This document shows positions 11,431-23,405 of a DNA stretch of 63,897 nt, piece by piece. A program made the translations under genes and the position numbers. The DNA is taken from contig JAFECX010000007.1 in assembly GCA_018241895.1 (NCBI GenBank), positions 1 to 63,897 on the forward strand. The letters run 5' to 3'. Position 1 is the first letter of the stretch. Each line of letters starts with the position of its first letter. Below the pieces are notes generated by a model. It searched no databases. It was not told where the DNA came from and worked only from the letters and a program-made list of their open reading frames with translations. The stretch is from Pseudomonadota bacterium. GTDB taxonomy: Bacteria > Pseudomonadota > Gammaproteobacteria > Burkholderiales > Burkholderiaceae_C.

Positions 11431-12735
11431 ATGTCGCAGGTGCAGGACACGGCGCGCGATTATCACATCGAGCTGTGCGACGACCCGACGCGCATCGACG
11501 CGGCTGCGTGGAACGCGCTGCTGGCCGCGCAGACCGCGCCCACACCGTTCATGCGCCACGAGTACCTGGCGGCGCTGCACGCCTCGCGCAGCGCGGTCGA
11601 GGAAACCGGCTGGGCGCCGCGCTTCGTGCTGCTGAGCCGCGCACGTAAAGCGCACGACCGAGCGCACGGCCAAACGCACGGCCAAACGCACGGCCAAACG
11701 CACGGCCAAACGCACGACCAAGCGCACGACCAAGCGCACGACCAAGCGCACGACGAGTTGCACGCGGCCTGCCCGGCGTACCTCAAGACGCACTCGCGCG
11801 GCGAGTACGTGTTCGACTGGGCCTGGGCCGACGCGTACCGCAGGCACGGCCTGCGCTACTACCCGAAGCTGCTGGGCGCGGTGCCGTTCACGCCGGTGCC
11901 CGGCTCGCGGCTGCTCGCGCGCGATGCCGCGGCGCGCCAGGCGCTCGTCGAGGCGCTGCGCCGGCTGGCGCTGGACGGCGCGCTGTCGTCGGCGCACGTG
12001 CTCTTCGTCGACGAGGTCGAGGCCGCGGCGTTCGACGCGGCCGGCTGGATGCTGCGCCACGGCGTGCAGTTCCACTGGCAGGCCGATGCGGCGGCGCCGG
12101 TGCGGGACTTCCCGGGCCTGCTCGCGACGCTGCAGCGCGCGAAGCGCAAGAAGATCCAGCAGGAGCGCCGCCGCGTCGCCGAACAGGGCATCGTCTTTTC
12201 GGTGCACGTGGGCGAAGCGATCGACGAGGCGCTGTGGAGCTTCTTTCACCGCTGCTACAGCCTCACCTACCGCGCACACCACGGCACGCCGTACCTGACG
12301 CGCGACTTCTTCGCGCGCATGGCAGCGACGATGGCGGCGCACTGGGTGATGTTCGTGGCGCGCGAAGGCAGCGTCACGGGCACGCCGCTGGCGGCATCGC
12401 TCGTCGCGCTCGACCCCGAGCGCCGCACGGCCTACGGCCGCTACTGGGGCGCCACGTGCTACGTGCCGTGCCTGCACTTCGAGGCCTGCTACTACCAGCC
12501 GCTGGCCTGGTGCCTGGCCAACGGCTACCGGCGCTTCGAGGGCGGCGCACAGGGCGAGCACAAGATGGCACGCGGCCTGCTGCCCGTGCGCACCACGTCC
12601 GCGCACTGGCTGCGCGATGCGCGCTTCGCCACCGCGGTGCAGGAGTTCCTGGCGCGCGAAGGCGGTGCGATCGAGGCCTATGTCGACGAGTTGAACGAAC
12701 ACAACCCGTTCAAGGCCGGCGCTCCTGGCGGCTGA
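11431..12735 (+). CDS. FemAB-like/GNAT-fold acyltransferase (DUF482 family)
   Basis: The 434-residue protein matches the family by blocks such as YLKTHSRGEYVFDWAWADAY and YYPKLLGAVPFTPVPGSRLL, and by the C-terminal FEGGAQGEHKMARGLLPV. These proteins are predicted aminoacyl or acyl transferases; the substrate is not known. Residues 74-109 are an insertion of His-rich tetrapeptides (AHDR, THGQ, AHDQ) encoded by nine 12-bp repeats, placed in a loop between two conserved blocks. The start is 15 bp from the divergent nadE start. It converges on ppa. Confidence 0.85.
   Translation: MSQVQDTARDYHIELCDDPTRIDAAAWNALLAAQTAPTPFMRHEYLAALHASRSAVEETGWAPRFVLLSRARKAHDRAHGQTHGQTHGQTHGQTHDQAHDQAHDQAHDELHAACPAYLKTHSRGEYVFDWAWADAYRRHGLRYYPKLLGAVPFTPVPGSRLLARDAAARQALVEALRRLALDGALSSAHVLFVDEVEAAAFDAAGWMLRHGVQFHWQADAAAPVRDFPGLLATLQRAKRKKIQQERRRVAEQGIVFSVHVGEAIDEALWSFFHRCYSLTYRAHHGTPYLTRDFFARMAATMAAHWVMFVAREGSVTGTPLAASLVALDPERRTAYGRYWGATCYVPCLHFEACYYQPLAWCLANGYRRFEGGAQGEHKMARGLLPVRTTSAHWLRDARFATAVQEFLAREGGAIEAYVDELNEHNPFKAGAPGG
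11651..11758 (+). repeat. In-frame 12-bp tandem repeat (9 units)
   Basis: Nine 12-bp units follow each other: CGCACGACCGAG once, CGCACGGCCAAA four times, CGCACGACCAAG three times and a degenerate last unit. Because 12 is a multiple of three, gain or loss of a unit changes the host protein by four residues without a frameshift. The two block types suggest sequential expansions. Confidence 0.95.
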
Positions 12736-12737
12736 AC

Positions 12738-12761
12738 ACGCGCCGCGCCGCTGCGGCGCGT
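12738..12761. terminator. Hairpin between convergent genes
   Basis: A perfect 9-bp inverted repeat (ACGCGCCGC / GCGGCGCGT, 6-nt loop) fills the 27-bp gap between the convergent stops of the FemAB-like gene and ppa. It has no T-run on either strand, so it is a terminator-like or transcript-end-protecting structure rather than a canonical terminator. Confidence 0.55.
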
Positions 12762-12762
12762 C

Positions 12763-13299
12763 TCAGGGATGCAGCTTGCGCCAGGCCGCCATGCTCGACG
12801 TGATTTCGGCCTTCGCGCTCTCGGGCCCTTCCCAGCCCTTGACCTTGATCCACTTGCCCGGCTCGAGATCCTTGTAGTGCTCGAAGAAGTGGCGGATCGT
12901 GCTCAGGCGCGCCGGGTTCAGGTCCTCGTGCGTCTTCCAGCCCGAATAGATCGACAGGATCTTGTCGGTCGGCACCGCCAGCAGCTTGTTGTCGCCGCCG
13001 GCCTCGTCGTCGAGCTTGAGCACGCCCAGCGGGCGGCAGGTGCACACCACGCCCGGCATCAGCGGCACCGGCGTGATGACGAGCACGTCGACCGGGTCCC
13101 CGTCGTCGGCCAGCGTCTGCGGGACGTAGCCGTAGTTGCACGGATAATGCATCGAGGTGCCCATGAAGCGGTCGACGAAGATCGCGCCGCTCGCCTCGTC
13201 GACCTCGTACTTGATCGGGTCGGCGTTCATCGGGATTTCGATGATCACGTTGAACTCGTCGGGCGCGCGCGCGCCCGGCGTCACGTTGTGCAGACTCAT
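12763..13299 (-). CDS. ppa: Inorganic pyrophosphatase (soluble, family I)
   Basis: This cytosolic enzyme hydrolyses pyrophosphate to phosphate with Mg2+. The 178-residue protein shows family I motifs: EIPMNADPIKYEVDE near residues 23-37, then DGDPVDVLV, the metal-binding Asp cluster, near residue 66. The start at 13299 gives the usual length and has AAGG upstream. It is divergent from the membrane pyrophosphatase gene hppA, so the cell has a soluble and an ion-pumping route for pyrophosphate side by side. Confidence 0.96.
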   Translation of the reverse strand: MSLHNVTPGARAPDEFNVIIEIPMNADPIKYEVDEASGAIFVDRFMGTSMHYPCNYGYVPQTLADDGDPVDVLVITPVPLMPGVVCTCRPLGVLKLDDEAGGDNKLLAVPTDKILSIYSGWKTHEDLNPARLSTIRHFFEHYKDLEPGKWIKVKGWEGPESAKAEITSSMAAWRKLHP

Positions 13300-13523
13300 G
13301 GTCGGCCTTGGGTCGGGAAGGTCGCCGATTCTAGGCAGCGTCCTTGCCGCACGCTGACGCGCGGCGCGCCCGCGCGTTGCGCGGGCGCGGCAGTGTCCGA
13401 TCGGCCCGCGCGCCGCGACTGTCAGGTCCATCCTTTAGCATTCGCGGGTCCGGCGTGCCGGCAGGCGCGGGTGCAAGTCGGCAGGCCGCCCACACAAGAC
13501 TCCGAAAGAGGAAGGATCGTCCC

Positions 13524-15971
<2,448 letters not shown>

Positions 15972-15995
15972 CGCGCGGCCCCCGCCTGGCACACG

Positions 15996-16018
15996 AAGGG
16001 CCGGCATTGCCGGCCCTT
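15996..16018. terminator. Hairpin terminator between hppA and MCP gene
   Basis: A perfect 10-bp inverted repeat (AAGGGCCGGC / GCCGGCCCTT) with a 3-nt loop lies between the convergent hppA and chemotaxis-receptor genes. It is followed on the plus strand by CCTCGTTG, a weak T-rich tail. It probably serves both directions. Confidence 0.7.
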
Positions 16019-16045
16019 CCTCGTTGCCTGTGCCGCGCCTGCGGC

Positions 16046-17971
16046 TCAGGTGGCCTGCAGCCGGAACACGCCCACGGCCTGCACCAGCCGCGCCGCCTGC
16101 TGGCTGAGACTCGCGGCCGCCGCGGCACTCTGCTCGACGAGGGCCGCGTTGTGCTGCGTCACGCTGTCGAGATGGCTCACCGCCTCGCCGACCTCGCCGA
16201 TGCCGCTCGCCTGCTGCTGCGAGGCGTCGCTGATCTCGCCGATCAGGCTGTTGACGCGCGTCACCTGCGCGACGATATCGCCCATCGCGGCACCGGCCTC
16301 GCTCACCAGGCGCGAGCCCGCGTGCACGCGCTCGCCGCTGGCGGTGATCAAGGTCTTGATCTCGCGCGCCGCCGCGGCCGAGCGCTGCGCCAGCGAGCGC
16401 ACCTCGGCGGCCACGACCGCGAAACCGCGGCCCTGCTCGCCGGCACGCGCCGCTTCCACCGCGGCGTTGAGCGCCAGGATGTTGGTCTGGAACGCGATGC
16501 TGTCGATGACGCCGATGATGTCGCCGATCTTCTTCGAGCTGGCGGTGATCTCGTCCATCGTGCCGACGACCTGCGAGACCACCTCGCCGCCGCGGCGCGC
16601 CGCCGCGCTCGCCTGAGCGACCACCTCGTCGGCCTGCTGTGCGGTGCTGGCGTTGTGGCGGACGGTGGCGCCGAGCTGCTCCATCGATGCCGCGGTCTGC
16701 TGCAGGCTGGACGCCTGCTGCTCGGTGCGCTGGCTGAGGTCGGCGTTGCCGGTGGCGATCTGCACCGAGCCGGTGGCGATGCCCTCGCTCGCCAGGCGCA
16801 CCTCGCCCACCACACGTCGCAGGCTTGCGCTCATGCGGCCCAGCGCGTCGAGCAACTGGCCCAGCTCGTCGCGCGAGTCGGAAGCGATCGTCAGCGTCAG
16901 GTTGCGGTCGGCCACCGCCCGCGCCATCGCCAGTGCGCGCTCGACCGATCGCGTCGTGTGGCGCGAAAGCCGCAGCGCGAGCCAGACGACGAGCGCACCG
17001 AAGACGACGAGCGTGCCGGCGGTCAGCGCGAGTTCGCGCTGCTTGGTGGCGACGCGCCCGGCGAGCAGGCCGTGCAGCGACTCGAATCCCGTCTTGGTCC
17101 AGGCGTACTGCGCGTCGATGCTCTCGGTCATGCGCGCAAAGTAGTCGGCGGCCGGGTAGTCGAGCTTGGCGGCGCGCAGGATCTTGCCCTCGAGCAGTTC
17201 GAGCGCGCGCTCGGAGGCATCGAGGGCGGCGCCGAATTCGACGCTCGACGCCTGCGCCACCTGCCGGTCGGCGCGCGCGAGCTGCGCGAACGCCTGGCGG
17301 ATGTCGCCTTGCTGGATGCGCACCCGTTCCAGCAGGCTGGCCAGCCGTTCGCGCTCGGGTGCGGTGGCCTCGTGGCGTTGCAGCAAGGCGGTGCCGAGCC
17401 CGCGGAGCTGGCCCAGCGATTCGGCCATTTGCGGCATCGTCCCGAGGACGGCGGACACGGCGTGATGCACCGCCGGGTCGGAATCCATCGACAGCCCCGT
17501 GGCGTCGAGCAGCATCTGCAGCGCCACGAGTTGTTCGCGTACCAGGGCCGTATGGCGAAGATGGCTCTGGTCCACGTCGAGGCTCTTGCCCGAGACGGCG
17601 GCGGCGAGGTGCTGCCACTGCTTGCGCAGCTCGGTGACCTTGGCCGACAGCGCCGCCGGATCGGCACTGTCGGTGGCGACCTTGTCCAGCGCCTGGTCCA
17701 CCTCGGCCTGGCGCGCCTGCCGCGTGGCCTGCATCGCGTCGGCGCCGGCCAGGCTGCCGGCGCTCAGCCCGCGATGCTGCTGCGTGAGCTGGATCGCCCG
17801 CAGCATCGCGCCCGCGCGCGACATGCTTTCGGATTCGATCCGCGCCGAGTCGATTGCCGCAAGGTGCGTTCGAACCAGCATCCCGGAGGGCACCGCGAAC
17901 ATCGGCAGCGCGAGCACGGCGACGGCGGCGAACTTGCGACCGATCCCGAGGTGGTTGAAGAAGCTGAGCAC
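16046..17971 (-). CDS. Methyl-accepting chemotaxis protein
   Basis: The 641-residue receptor has an N-terminal membrane helix (about residues 13-33), a helical periplasmic domain of about 280 residues, a second membrane helix (about 316-336), a HAMP domain and a long cytoplasmic coiled coil. The signalling tip [13 protein letters not shown] motif (here [21 protein letters not shown]) is intact. The sensor region, with QQHRGLS early on, resembles a nitrate/nitrite-sensing (NIT) fold, but the match is loose. There is no C-terminal CheR-docking pentapeptide. No che genes are nearby, so it is an orphan receptor with unknown ligand. Confidence 0.9.
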   Translation of the reverse strand: MLSFFNHLGIGRKFAAVAVLALPMFAVPSGMLVRTHLAAIDSARIESESMSRAGAMLRAIQLTQQHRGLSAGSLAGADAMQATRQARQAEVDQALDKVATDSADPAALSAKVTELRKQWQHLAAAVSGKSLDVDQSHLRHTALVREQLVALQMLLDATGLSMDSDPAVHHAVSAVLGTMPQMAESLGQLRGLGTALLQRHEATAPERERLASLLERVRIQQGDIRQAFAQLARADRQVAQASSVEFGAALDASERALELLEGKILRAAKLDYPAADYFARMTESIDAQYAWTKTGFESLHGLLAGRVATKQRELALTAGTLVVFGALVVWLALRLSRHTTRSVERALAMARAVADRNLTLTIASDSRDELGQLLDALGRMSASLRRVVGEVRLASEGIATGSVQIATGNADLSQRTEQQASSLQQTAASMEQLGATVRHNASTAQQADEVVAQASAAARRGGEVVSQVVGTMDEITASSKKIGDIIGVIDSIAFQTNILALNAAVEAARAGEQGRGFAVVAAEVRSLAQRSAAAAREIKTLITASGERVHAGSRLVSEAGAAMGDIVAQVTRVNSLIGEISDASQQQASGIGEVGEAVSHLDSVTQHNAALVEQSAAAAASLSQQAARLVQAVGVFRLQAT

Positions 17972-18194
17972 GGCGCGTCCCGTTTCGGATGTGCGAACAC
18001 GGGCCTTTTCGGCCGCGCGGCGGCGGATCTGAAGGGGCGGTGAGCCGGCGCGCCGTGCAACAGCGCACGCGGGTCTGGCGCGCGCTTGCCGGCCCCCGTC
18101 GTGGCGGCTCTGCCGGCCACCGCCGCATGCAGCGAAGCGTCGGCCCGACTTCAGCCCCGCGTCGGACTGTCCTCAGGCTCCCAGCCGTCCGCCA

Positions 18195-19715
18195 TCACAC
18201 CGTCGCGCGCCTGTGCAGCCAGGGGCTGGCGCGGTAGCGGTCGCCGCAGTACATCGCGTCCAGCGCCGCGACGACGTCGATGACGCCCGCCACGCTCCAC
18301 TCGCGCAGCCATTCGAAAGGGCCGCGCGGGTGGTTGACGCCCAGCTTCATCGCGCTGTCGGCACCCTCCGGCGTGCACACGCCCTGCAGCACGGCATCGC
18401 TGGCTTCGTTGACGAGCATGGCCACCGTGCGCGCCACCACCAGCCCCGGTGCGTCGCCCACCTCGAGCGGCGTGAAGCCGAGCGCCGCCAGCCAGGCCCC
18501 GGCCTGCGCGCGCCACGGCGTGCTCGCGCCTTCGTTGAGGGCATAGGCCAGCGCGTATCCGGGCGCCGGTGCGGCGGCATAGACGCGGTCGAAGACGGCG
18601 ATGTCGGCGACCCCCGCGCTGCGGGCCACGGCGAACGCGGGACGCCCGTCGGTCAGCATCAGCCGCGCGCCGTCGATCTCGAGTCCGCTCCAGGCGCTCG
18701 CGCGCGCGCGCGCCGGGCCCCAGCCCTGCGCGGCCAGCGCCTGCGCGGCGGCGCGCTCCAGATGGTCGGCCAGCGCACCTGCGCCGTGCACCACCACCTC
18801 GCGCGCGGTCGCCGGCGCCTCGTGCACCGCCACCGGCAGCGCCGGCATGGCGTCGGGATAGCCGTAGAAGCCCTGCCCGCTCTTGCGCCCGAGCAGGCCG
18901 CCGGCGACCATCTCGCGCTGCACGAGCGAGGGCTGGTAGCGCTTGTCGTAGAAATTGGCCTCGTACACCGAGTTCGTGACTGCGAAGTTGGTGTCGTGCC
19001 CGATCAGGTCCATCAGTTCGCACGGGCCCATGCGAAAGCCAGCCGCCTTCATGCACGCATCGAGCACCTGCGGCGTCGCCGCCTGCTCGAGCAGCAACGC
19101 CAGAGCCTCGGCGTAGAACGGCCGTGCGATGCGGTTGACGATGAAGCCCGGCGTGCTCTTCGCATGCACCGGCACCTTGCCCCAGGCCTGCGCGAGCGCG
19201 AAGACGGCGGCGGCCACCTCGGGCTCGGTGCGCAGGCCCGAGATGACCTCGACCAGCTTCATCAGCGGCACCGGGTTGAAGAAGTGCATGCCGACGAGGC
19301 GGCCCGGCTGCGCCAGGCCGTTGGCGATCGCGGTCACCGAGATCGACGACGTGTTGGTGGCCAGCACCGCCGACGCGTCGACCAGTTGCTCGAGCTCGCG
19401 AAACAGCGCCCGCTTGGCGTCGAGGTTCTCGACGATGGCCTCGACGACGAGGCCGGCACTCGCGCCGTCGGCCAGCCGCGCCGCCGGTGCGATGCGCGCC
19501 AGCGCCGATGCGGCCGCTTCGGCCGCGAGCTTGCCCCTGGACACCAGGGCGTCGAGGGTGCTGCCGAGCTTGTCGCGCGCCTGCTCCGCGGCCCCGGCGC
19601 GCGTGTCGTAGAGCATCACGTCGTGGCCGGCGAGCGCCGCCACCTGCGCGATGCCGGCGCCCATGATGCCGGCGCCCACGACGAGCACCGCAGCCTGCTG
19701 GAGATTTCGGCTCAT
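18195..19715 (-). CDS. paaH: 3-hydroxyacyl-CoA dehydrogenase (PaaH type)
   Basis: This NAD-dependent enzyme oxidises 3-hydroxyacyl-CoA; in this context the substrate is probably 3-hydroxyadipyl-CoA. The 506-residue protein has the Rossmann motif VVGAGIMGAGIAQVAA at the N-terminus and a 3HCDH C-terminal domain (FFNPVPLMKLVEV, then STPGFIVNRI). It has a second 3HCDH-like copy near the end, the long architecture of PaaH/PaaC proteins. Its ATG overlaps the stop of the upstream enoyl-CoA hydratase (ATGA). It is the last gene of the box operon and would act after BoxC and the aldehyde dehydrogenase. Confidence 0.88.
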   Translation of the reverse strand: MSRNLQQAAVLVVGAGIMGAGIAQVAALAGHDVMLYDTRAGAAEQARDKLGSTLDALVSRGKLAAEAAASALARIAPAARLADGASAGLVVEAIVENLDAKRALFRELEQLVDASAVLATNTSSISVTAIANGLAQPGRLVGMHFFNPVPLMKLVEVISGLRTEPEVAAAVFALAQAWGKVPVHAKSTPGFIVNRIARPFYAEALALLLEQAATPQVLDACMKAAGFRMGPCELMDLIGHDTNFAVTNSVYEANFYDKRYQPSLVQREMVAGGLLGRKSGQGFYGYPDAMPALPVAVHEAPATAREVVVHGAGALADHLERAAAQALAAQGWGPARARASAWSGLEIDGARLMLTDGRPAFAVARSAGVADIAVFDRVYAAAPAPGYALAYALNEGASTPWRAQAGAWLAALGFTPLEVGDAPGLVVARTVAMLVNEASDAVLQGVCTPEGADSAMKLGVNHPRGPFEWLREWSVAGVIDVVAALDAMYCGDRYRASPWLHRRATV

Positions 19716-20536
19716 GGCTCGGATGTCTTCGATGTCTTCGATGTCCCGGATGTCCAGGCGGCGTCGCGCTTGTCGAGGAACGCGGCGAAGCCTTCGCGCG
19801 CCTCGTCGCCGCCGCGCACGCGCGCGATCGTCTGCGCCGTCAGCTCGCGCACCTCGGGCGTGATGGTACCGACCTCGAGGCGCCCGAAGAGCTGCTTGAT
19901 CTCGCGCTGCGCCACCGGTCCGCCCATGCGCAGCTGGTCGATCACGGCCTCGAGCGCGCGATCGAGCTCGCCGGCGGGCACCACGCGGTGCACGAGGCCC
20001 ACCGTGCAAGCTTCGGCGGCACCGATGCGCTCGGCGCTCAGCGCCAGCCGCTGCGCCTGGCGCTTGCCGACGGCGTTGACGAGATAAGGCGCGATCACCG
20101 ACGGCAGGATGCCGAAGCGCGCCTCGCTCACGGCAAAGCTGGCGTCCGCGGCGGCCACCGCCGTGTCGCAGGCACAGACGAGGCCGACGCCGCCGCCCAG
20201 CGCCGCGCCCTGCACGCGCGCGATGGTCGGCCTGGAGCAGGCTTCGATGCGCGCGAGCATCGCGGCGAAGCGCCGTGCGTCCTCGAGGTTGGCCTCGCGA
20301 CTGGCCGCCGCGGCGCGGCGCATCCATTGCAGGTGCGCACCGGCGCTGAAGTGGCGGCCTTCGCCGGCCAGCACGACGATGCGCACCTGCGCGTTGTCTT
20401 CGAGCGCGGCGAAGGCGGCATCGAGCTCGGCGATCATCGCCTCGTCGAAGGCGTTGAAGACCTCGGGGCGTGCCATCGTCACCTGCGCGACGCCGTCCGG
20501 GCGCACGGCGACGCGCAGCGTGTCGCAGCCCGCCAC
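19712..20536 (-). CDS. Enoyl-CoA hydratase/isomerase family protein
   Basis: This 274-residue crotonase-fold protein has the oxyanion-hole blocks HFSAGAHLQWM and GAALGGGVGLVCACD. The pattern is close to methylglutaconyl-CoA hydratase-like crotonases (LiuC type), but its place between boxA and paaH suggests it hydrates 2,3-didehydroadipyl-CoA. The start is a GTG at 20536, one base after the boxA stop. The C-terminus ends in a TSK-TSK-TSE repeat produced by 9-bp tandem units. The exact substrate is inferred from context only. Confidence 0.85.
   Translation of the reverse strand: MAGCDTLRVAVRPDGVAQVTMARPEVFNAFDEAMIAELDAAFAALEDNAQVRIVVLAGEGRHFSAGAHLQWMRRAAAASREANLEDARRFAAMLARIEACSRPTIARVQGAALGGGVGLVCACDTAVAAADASFAVSEARFGILPSVIAPYLVNAVGKRQAQRLALSAERIGAAEACTVGLVHRVVPAGELDRALEAVIDQLRMGGPVAQREIKQLFGRLEVGTITPEVRELTAQTIARVRGGDEAREGFAAFLDKRDAAWTSGTSKTSKTSEP
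19722..19757. repeat. 9-bp tandem repeat at the end of the crotonase gene
   Basis: Four units of GATGTCTTC or close variants follow each other, in frame with the hydratase tail (TSK repeats on the minus strand) and ending just before the paaH start. Slippage here would change only the length of a disordered C-terminus. Confidence 0.85.
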
Positions 20537-20537
20537 C

Positions 20538-21836
20538 TCAGTAGGTCTCCAGGTGCAGCCGGCCTTCGTGCTTGAGCGCGGTGCCGATCGTCGGCCAGTC
20601 CAGCCCGGCCTGCTGCGCGATATCGCGCAGCGCCAGCACGACGCCCTCTTCCATCGCCTTCAGGCCGCAGACGTAGAAGTGGGCGTCGCGATCGACGAGC
20701 AGCCGGGCGACGTCGGCCGCCCGCGCGTGCAGCGCGTCCTGCACGTAGCGCTTGGGCTGCCCCGGCGTGCGCGAGAACGCGAACTCGATGTCGATGAAGT
20801 CCTTGGGCAGCTTCTGCAGCGGGCCGAAGTAAGGCAGCTCCTCCTTGGTGCGCGCGCCGAAGAACAGCATCAGCTTGCCGCCTTCGAACTTGCCCGACTT
20901 GCGCAGCCGCCGGCGCCACTCGGTCATCGCGCGCATCGGTGCGCTGCCGGTGCCGGTGCAGATCATCACGATGTGGCTCTTCGGGTGATTGGGCATCAGG
21001 AAGCTGGCGCCGAAGGGGCCGGTGACCTGCACCTTCTCGCCGACCTGCAGGTCGCACATGTAGTTGCTGGCCACGCCGCGCACCGGGCGGCCCTCGTAGT
21101 CCTGGAGCACGCGCTTGATGGTCAGCGACAGGTTGTTGTAGCCGGGCCGCTCGCCGTTGCGCGGGCTGGCGATGCTGTACTGGCGCGGCTGGTGCGGCCG
21201 GCCCGTGGCGTCGACGCCGGGCGGCACGATGCCGATGCTCTGGCCTTCGAGCACCGGGAACGGCATGGCGCCGAAGTCGAGCATGACGTGATGCGTGTCG
21301 TACTCGGTGCCGATCTCGGTGACGCGGATGTTGCCCACGACCGTGGCCGTCGCGGTCTTGTTCGCCGCGCGCGGCCCGTACACGTTCGTGTAGGCATGCG
21401 CGGCCGACCACGGCGGCACGGCGGCATTCCACAGCGCGCTGTTGAACGCCTGCGCCGCACCCGGATCCGCTGGCAGCACGGCCGCCACCGTGAGCGCGGC
21501 CTGTGCCGCTGCGCCCGGCACCTCGGCAACGTCGCCGGCGGCGGCACCGGCGGCCTGCAGCTGCGCCGGCGTCATCTCCGCGGGCAGCTCGTCCCACGAG
21601 AACTGCTCGGCCAGCGTGTAGGGCCGCCGGCGCGGCACGCCGTACCAGTTGTCGATCGCTCCGGTGGGACACACCGGCACGCAGGCGCGGCACGAGCCGC
21701 ACTTGTCGAAGTCGACGACGTAGTTGCGCTCGTCGTGCGTGATCGCCTGCACCGGGCAGGTCTCCTCGCAGGTGTTGCAGCGGATGCAGATCTCCGGATC
21801 GATCAGGTGCTGCTTGGCGACGTCGGATTCGGCCAT
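20538..21836 (-). CDS. boxA: Benzoyl-CoA 2,3-epoxidase reductase subunit BoxA
   Basis: BoxA passes electrons from NADPH to the BoxB oxygenase, which epoxidises benzoyl-CoA. The 432-residue protein begins with two ferredoxin-type 4Fe-4S motifs ([12 protein letters not shown] and [12 protein letters not shown]). An FAD/NADP reductase module follows (RQYSIASP for [16 protein letters not shown] for NADP) and ends with an [13 protein letters not shown] block. The ATG at 21836 fits family starts ([13 protein letters not shown]); a longer reading to 21875 is possible. It lies 115 bp after boxB, with a hairpin in the gap. Confidence 0.95.
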   Translation of the reverse strand: MAESDVAKQHLIDPEICIRCNTCEETCPVQAITHDERNYVVDFDKCGSCRACVPVCPTGAIDNWYGVPRRRPYTLAEQFSWDELPAEMTPAQLQAAGAAAGDVAEVPGAAAQAALTVAAVLPADPGAAQAFNSALWNAAVPPWSAAHAYTNVYGPRAANKTATATVVGNIRVTEIGTEYDTHHVMLDFGAMPFPVLEGQSIGIVPPGVDATGRPHQPRQYSIASPRNGERPGYNNLSLTIKRVLQDYEGRPVRGVASNYMCDLQVGEKVQVTGPFGASFLMPNHPKSHIVMICTGTGSAPMRAMTEWRRRLRKSGKFEGGKLMLFFGARTKEELPYFGPLQKLPKDFIDIEFAFSRTPGQPKRYVQDALHARAADVARLLVDRDAHFYVCGLKAMEEGVVLALRDIAQQAGLDWPTIGTALKHEGRLHLETY

Positions 21837-21914
21837 GTTCGTCCACGGGGAGGGTTTGCGCGACGGGCGTCGCATGAGTCACGGATCGCAGCGGGCGACC
21901 CGCCTTCCCTGCGG

Positions 21915-21942
21915 GCGGGCCGCGGCGTTGCGCACGGCCCGC
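21915..21942 (-). other. Hairpin between boxB and boxA
   Basis: An 8-bp inverted repeat (GCGGGCCG / CGGCCCGC) with a 12-nt loop lies just downstream of the boxB stop on the transcribed strand. There is no T-run. It may protect the boxB message end or reduce boxA expression relative to boxB. Confidence 0.4.
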
Positions 21943-21951
21943 CCGGTGCGC

Positions 21952-23379
21952 TCAGTTGAAGCGCACGTACTCGAAGTCCACCGGCTGGCGGTTGATGCCC
22001 ATCACCGGCGGCGCGATCCAGTGGGCGAACTTGCCCGGCTCGACGACGCGGCCCATCAGGCTGGCGACGAACGCACGGTCGGCATCGGTGGGCAGCCACT
22101 GCGCGACGTTGGCGTTCCACTCGGCGTCGCCGACGACCCGGCCATCGGGCGCGACCCTGACATCCTCGAGCGCGCCGATCTGGCGGTGGAACGCCTTGTG
22201 CGGCACCTTCAGGCGCAACGGGATGCCGGCCTTCTCGATCACCCGGTTCCAGCGCTCGACGCCGGCCACGCTGTCCTTGATGTAGTCGTCGCGCAGCACC
22301 TCGTTGAGCGCGTTGAGCATCGGCACCTCCTTCTCGACCACCTGGTCACCGGCGACCTCGAGGATCTTGTAGGTGCTGCCCTTGAGCAGGTGGTCGTCGC
22401 TGCGCTTGCCCTCCTCGAAGCGGCCCTTCAGGCCGCTGCTGTAGAAGGTGGCGGCGTTGCTGCTCTGGTCGGCGCCGAACAGGTCGATCGTCACCGAGAA
22501 GTGGAAGTTCAGGTAGCGCTGCACGGTCGGCAGGTCGATCACGCCGGCAGCGCGCAGCCGGGCCGGATCGTCGGTCTTGAGCTCGTTCATGACCTGGCAG
22601 GTGCGCTGCACGATGCGGCTGACGCCCGCCTCGCCGACGAACATGTGGTGCGCCTCTTCGGTGAGCATGAACTTGGTGGTCCGTGCCAGCGGATCGAAGC
22701 CGCTCTCGGCCAGCGCGCACAACTGGAACTTGCCGTCGCGGTCGGTGAAGTAGGTGAACATGAAGAAGCTCAGCCAGTCGGGCGTCTTCTCGTTGAAGGC
22801 GCCCAGGATGCGCGGGTTGTCCTGGTCGCCCGAGCGGCGCTCGAGCAGCGCCTCGGCCTCCTCGCGGCCGTCGCGGCCGAAGTACTTGTGCAGCAGGTAC
22901 ACCATCGCCCACAGGTGACGGCCCTCCTCGACGTTGACCTGGAACAGGTTGCGCAGGTCGTACTGGCTGGGCGCCGTCAGGCCGAGGTGGCGCTGCTGCT
23001 CGACGCTGGCCGGCTCGGTGTCGCCCTGCGTGACGATGATGCGGCGCAGGTTGGCGCGGTGCTCGCCCGGAACCTCCTGCCACGCGTCCTGGCCCAGGTG
23101 GTCGCCGAAGTGGATCTTGCGTTCCTTCTCGGCCGGATTGAGGAAGATGCCCCAGCGGTACTCGGGCATCTTGACGTAGCCGAACTGCGCCCAGCCCTGC
23201 GGGTCGACGCTGATCGCGGTGCGCAGGTAGACGTCGAAGCCGCGGCTGCCGTCGGGCCCCACCTCCTGCCACCACTTCAGGTAGTTCGGCTGCCACTGCT
23301 CGAGCGCGCGCTGCAGCGTGCGGTCCTCGCTCAGGTGGACGTTGTTGGGGATCTTCTCGCCGTAGTCGATGCTGCCCAT
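21952..23379 (-). CDS. boxB: Benzoyl-CoA 2,3-epoxidase oxygenase subunit BoxB
   Basis: BoxB is the di-iron component that inserts one oxygen atom into benzoyl-CoA to give 2,3-epoxybenzoyl-CoA. The 475-residue length is typical. Likely iron ligands are in NVEEGRHLWAMVYLLHKYF (near residues 148-166) and LTEEAHHMFVGE (near residues 237-248), the two ExxH-type motifs of class I di-iron proteins. The start at 23379 (MGSIDYGEKIPNNV) matches family N-termini. It is 26 bp downstream of boxC. Confidence 0.96.
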   Translation of the reverse strand: MGSIDYGEKIPNNVHLSEDRTLQRALEQWQPNYLKWWQEVGPDGSRGFDVYLRTAISVDPQGWAQFGYVKMPEYRWGIFLNPAEKERKIHFGDHLGQDAWQEVPGEHRANLRRIIVTQGDTEPASVEQQRHLGLTAPSQYDLRNLFQVNVEEGRHLWAMVYLLHKYFGRDGREEAEALLERRSGDQDNPRILGAFNEKTPDWLSFFMFTYFTDRDGKFQLCALAESGFDPLARTTKFMLTEEAHHMFVGEAGVSRIVQRTCQVMNELKTDDPARLRAAGVIDLPTVQRYLNFHFSVTIDLFGADQSSNAATFYSSGLKGRFEEGKRSDDHLLKGSTYKILEVAGDQVVEKEVPMLNALNEVLRDDYIKDSVAGVERWNRVIEKAGIPLRLKVPHKAFHRQIGALEDVRVAPDGRVVGDAEWNANVAQWLPTDADRAFVASLMGRVVEPGKFAHWIAPPVMGINRQPVDFEYVRFN

Positions 23380-23405
23380 GTGCTGTGTCTCCTCGAGTCG
23401 ATGCG

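Noticed and set aside
11463..11786. Minus-strand frame with CAWSCAWSC/VWPC repeats
   Set aside because: It is the antisense reading of the 12-bp repeat inside the FemAB-like gene, with no start signal or conserved sequence outside the array.
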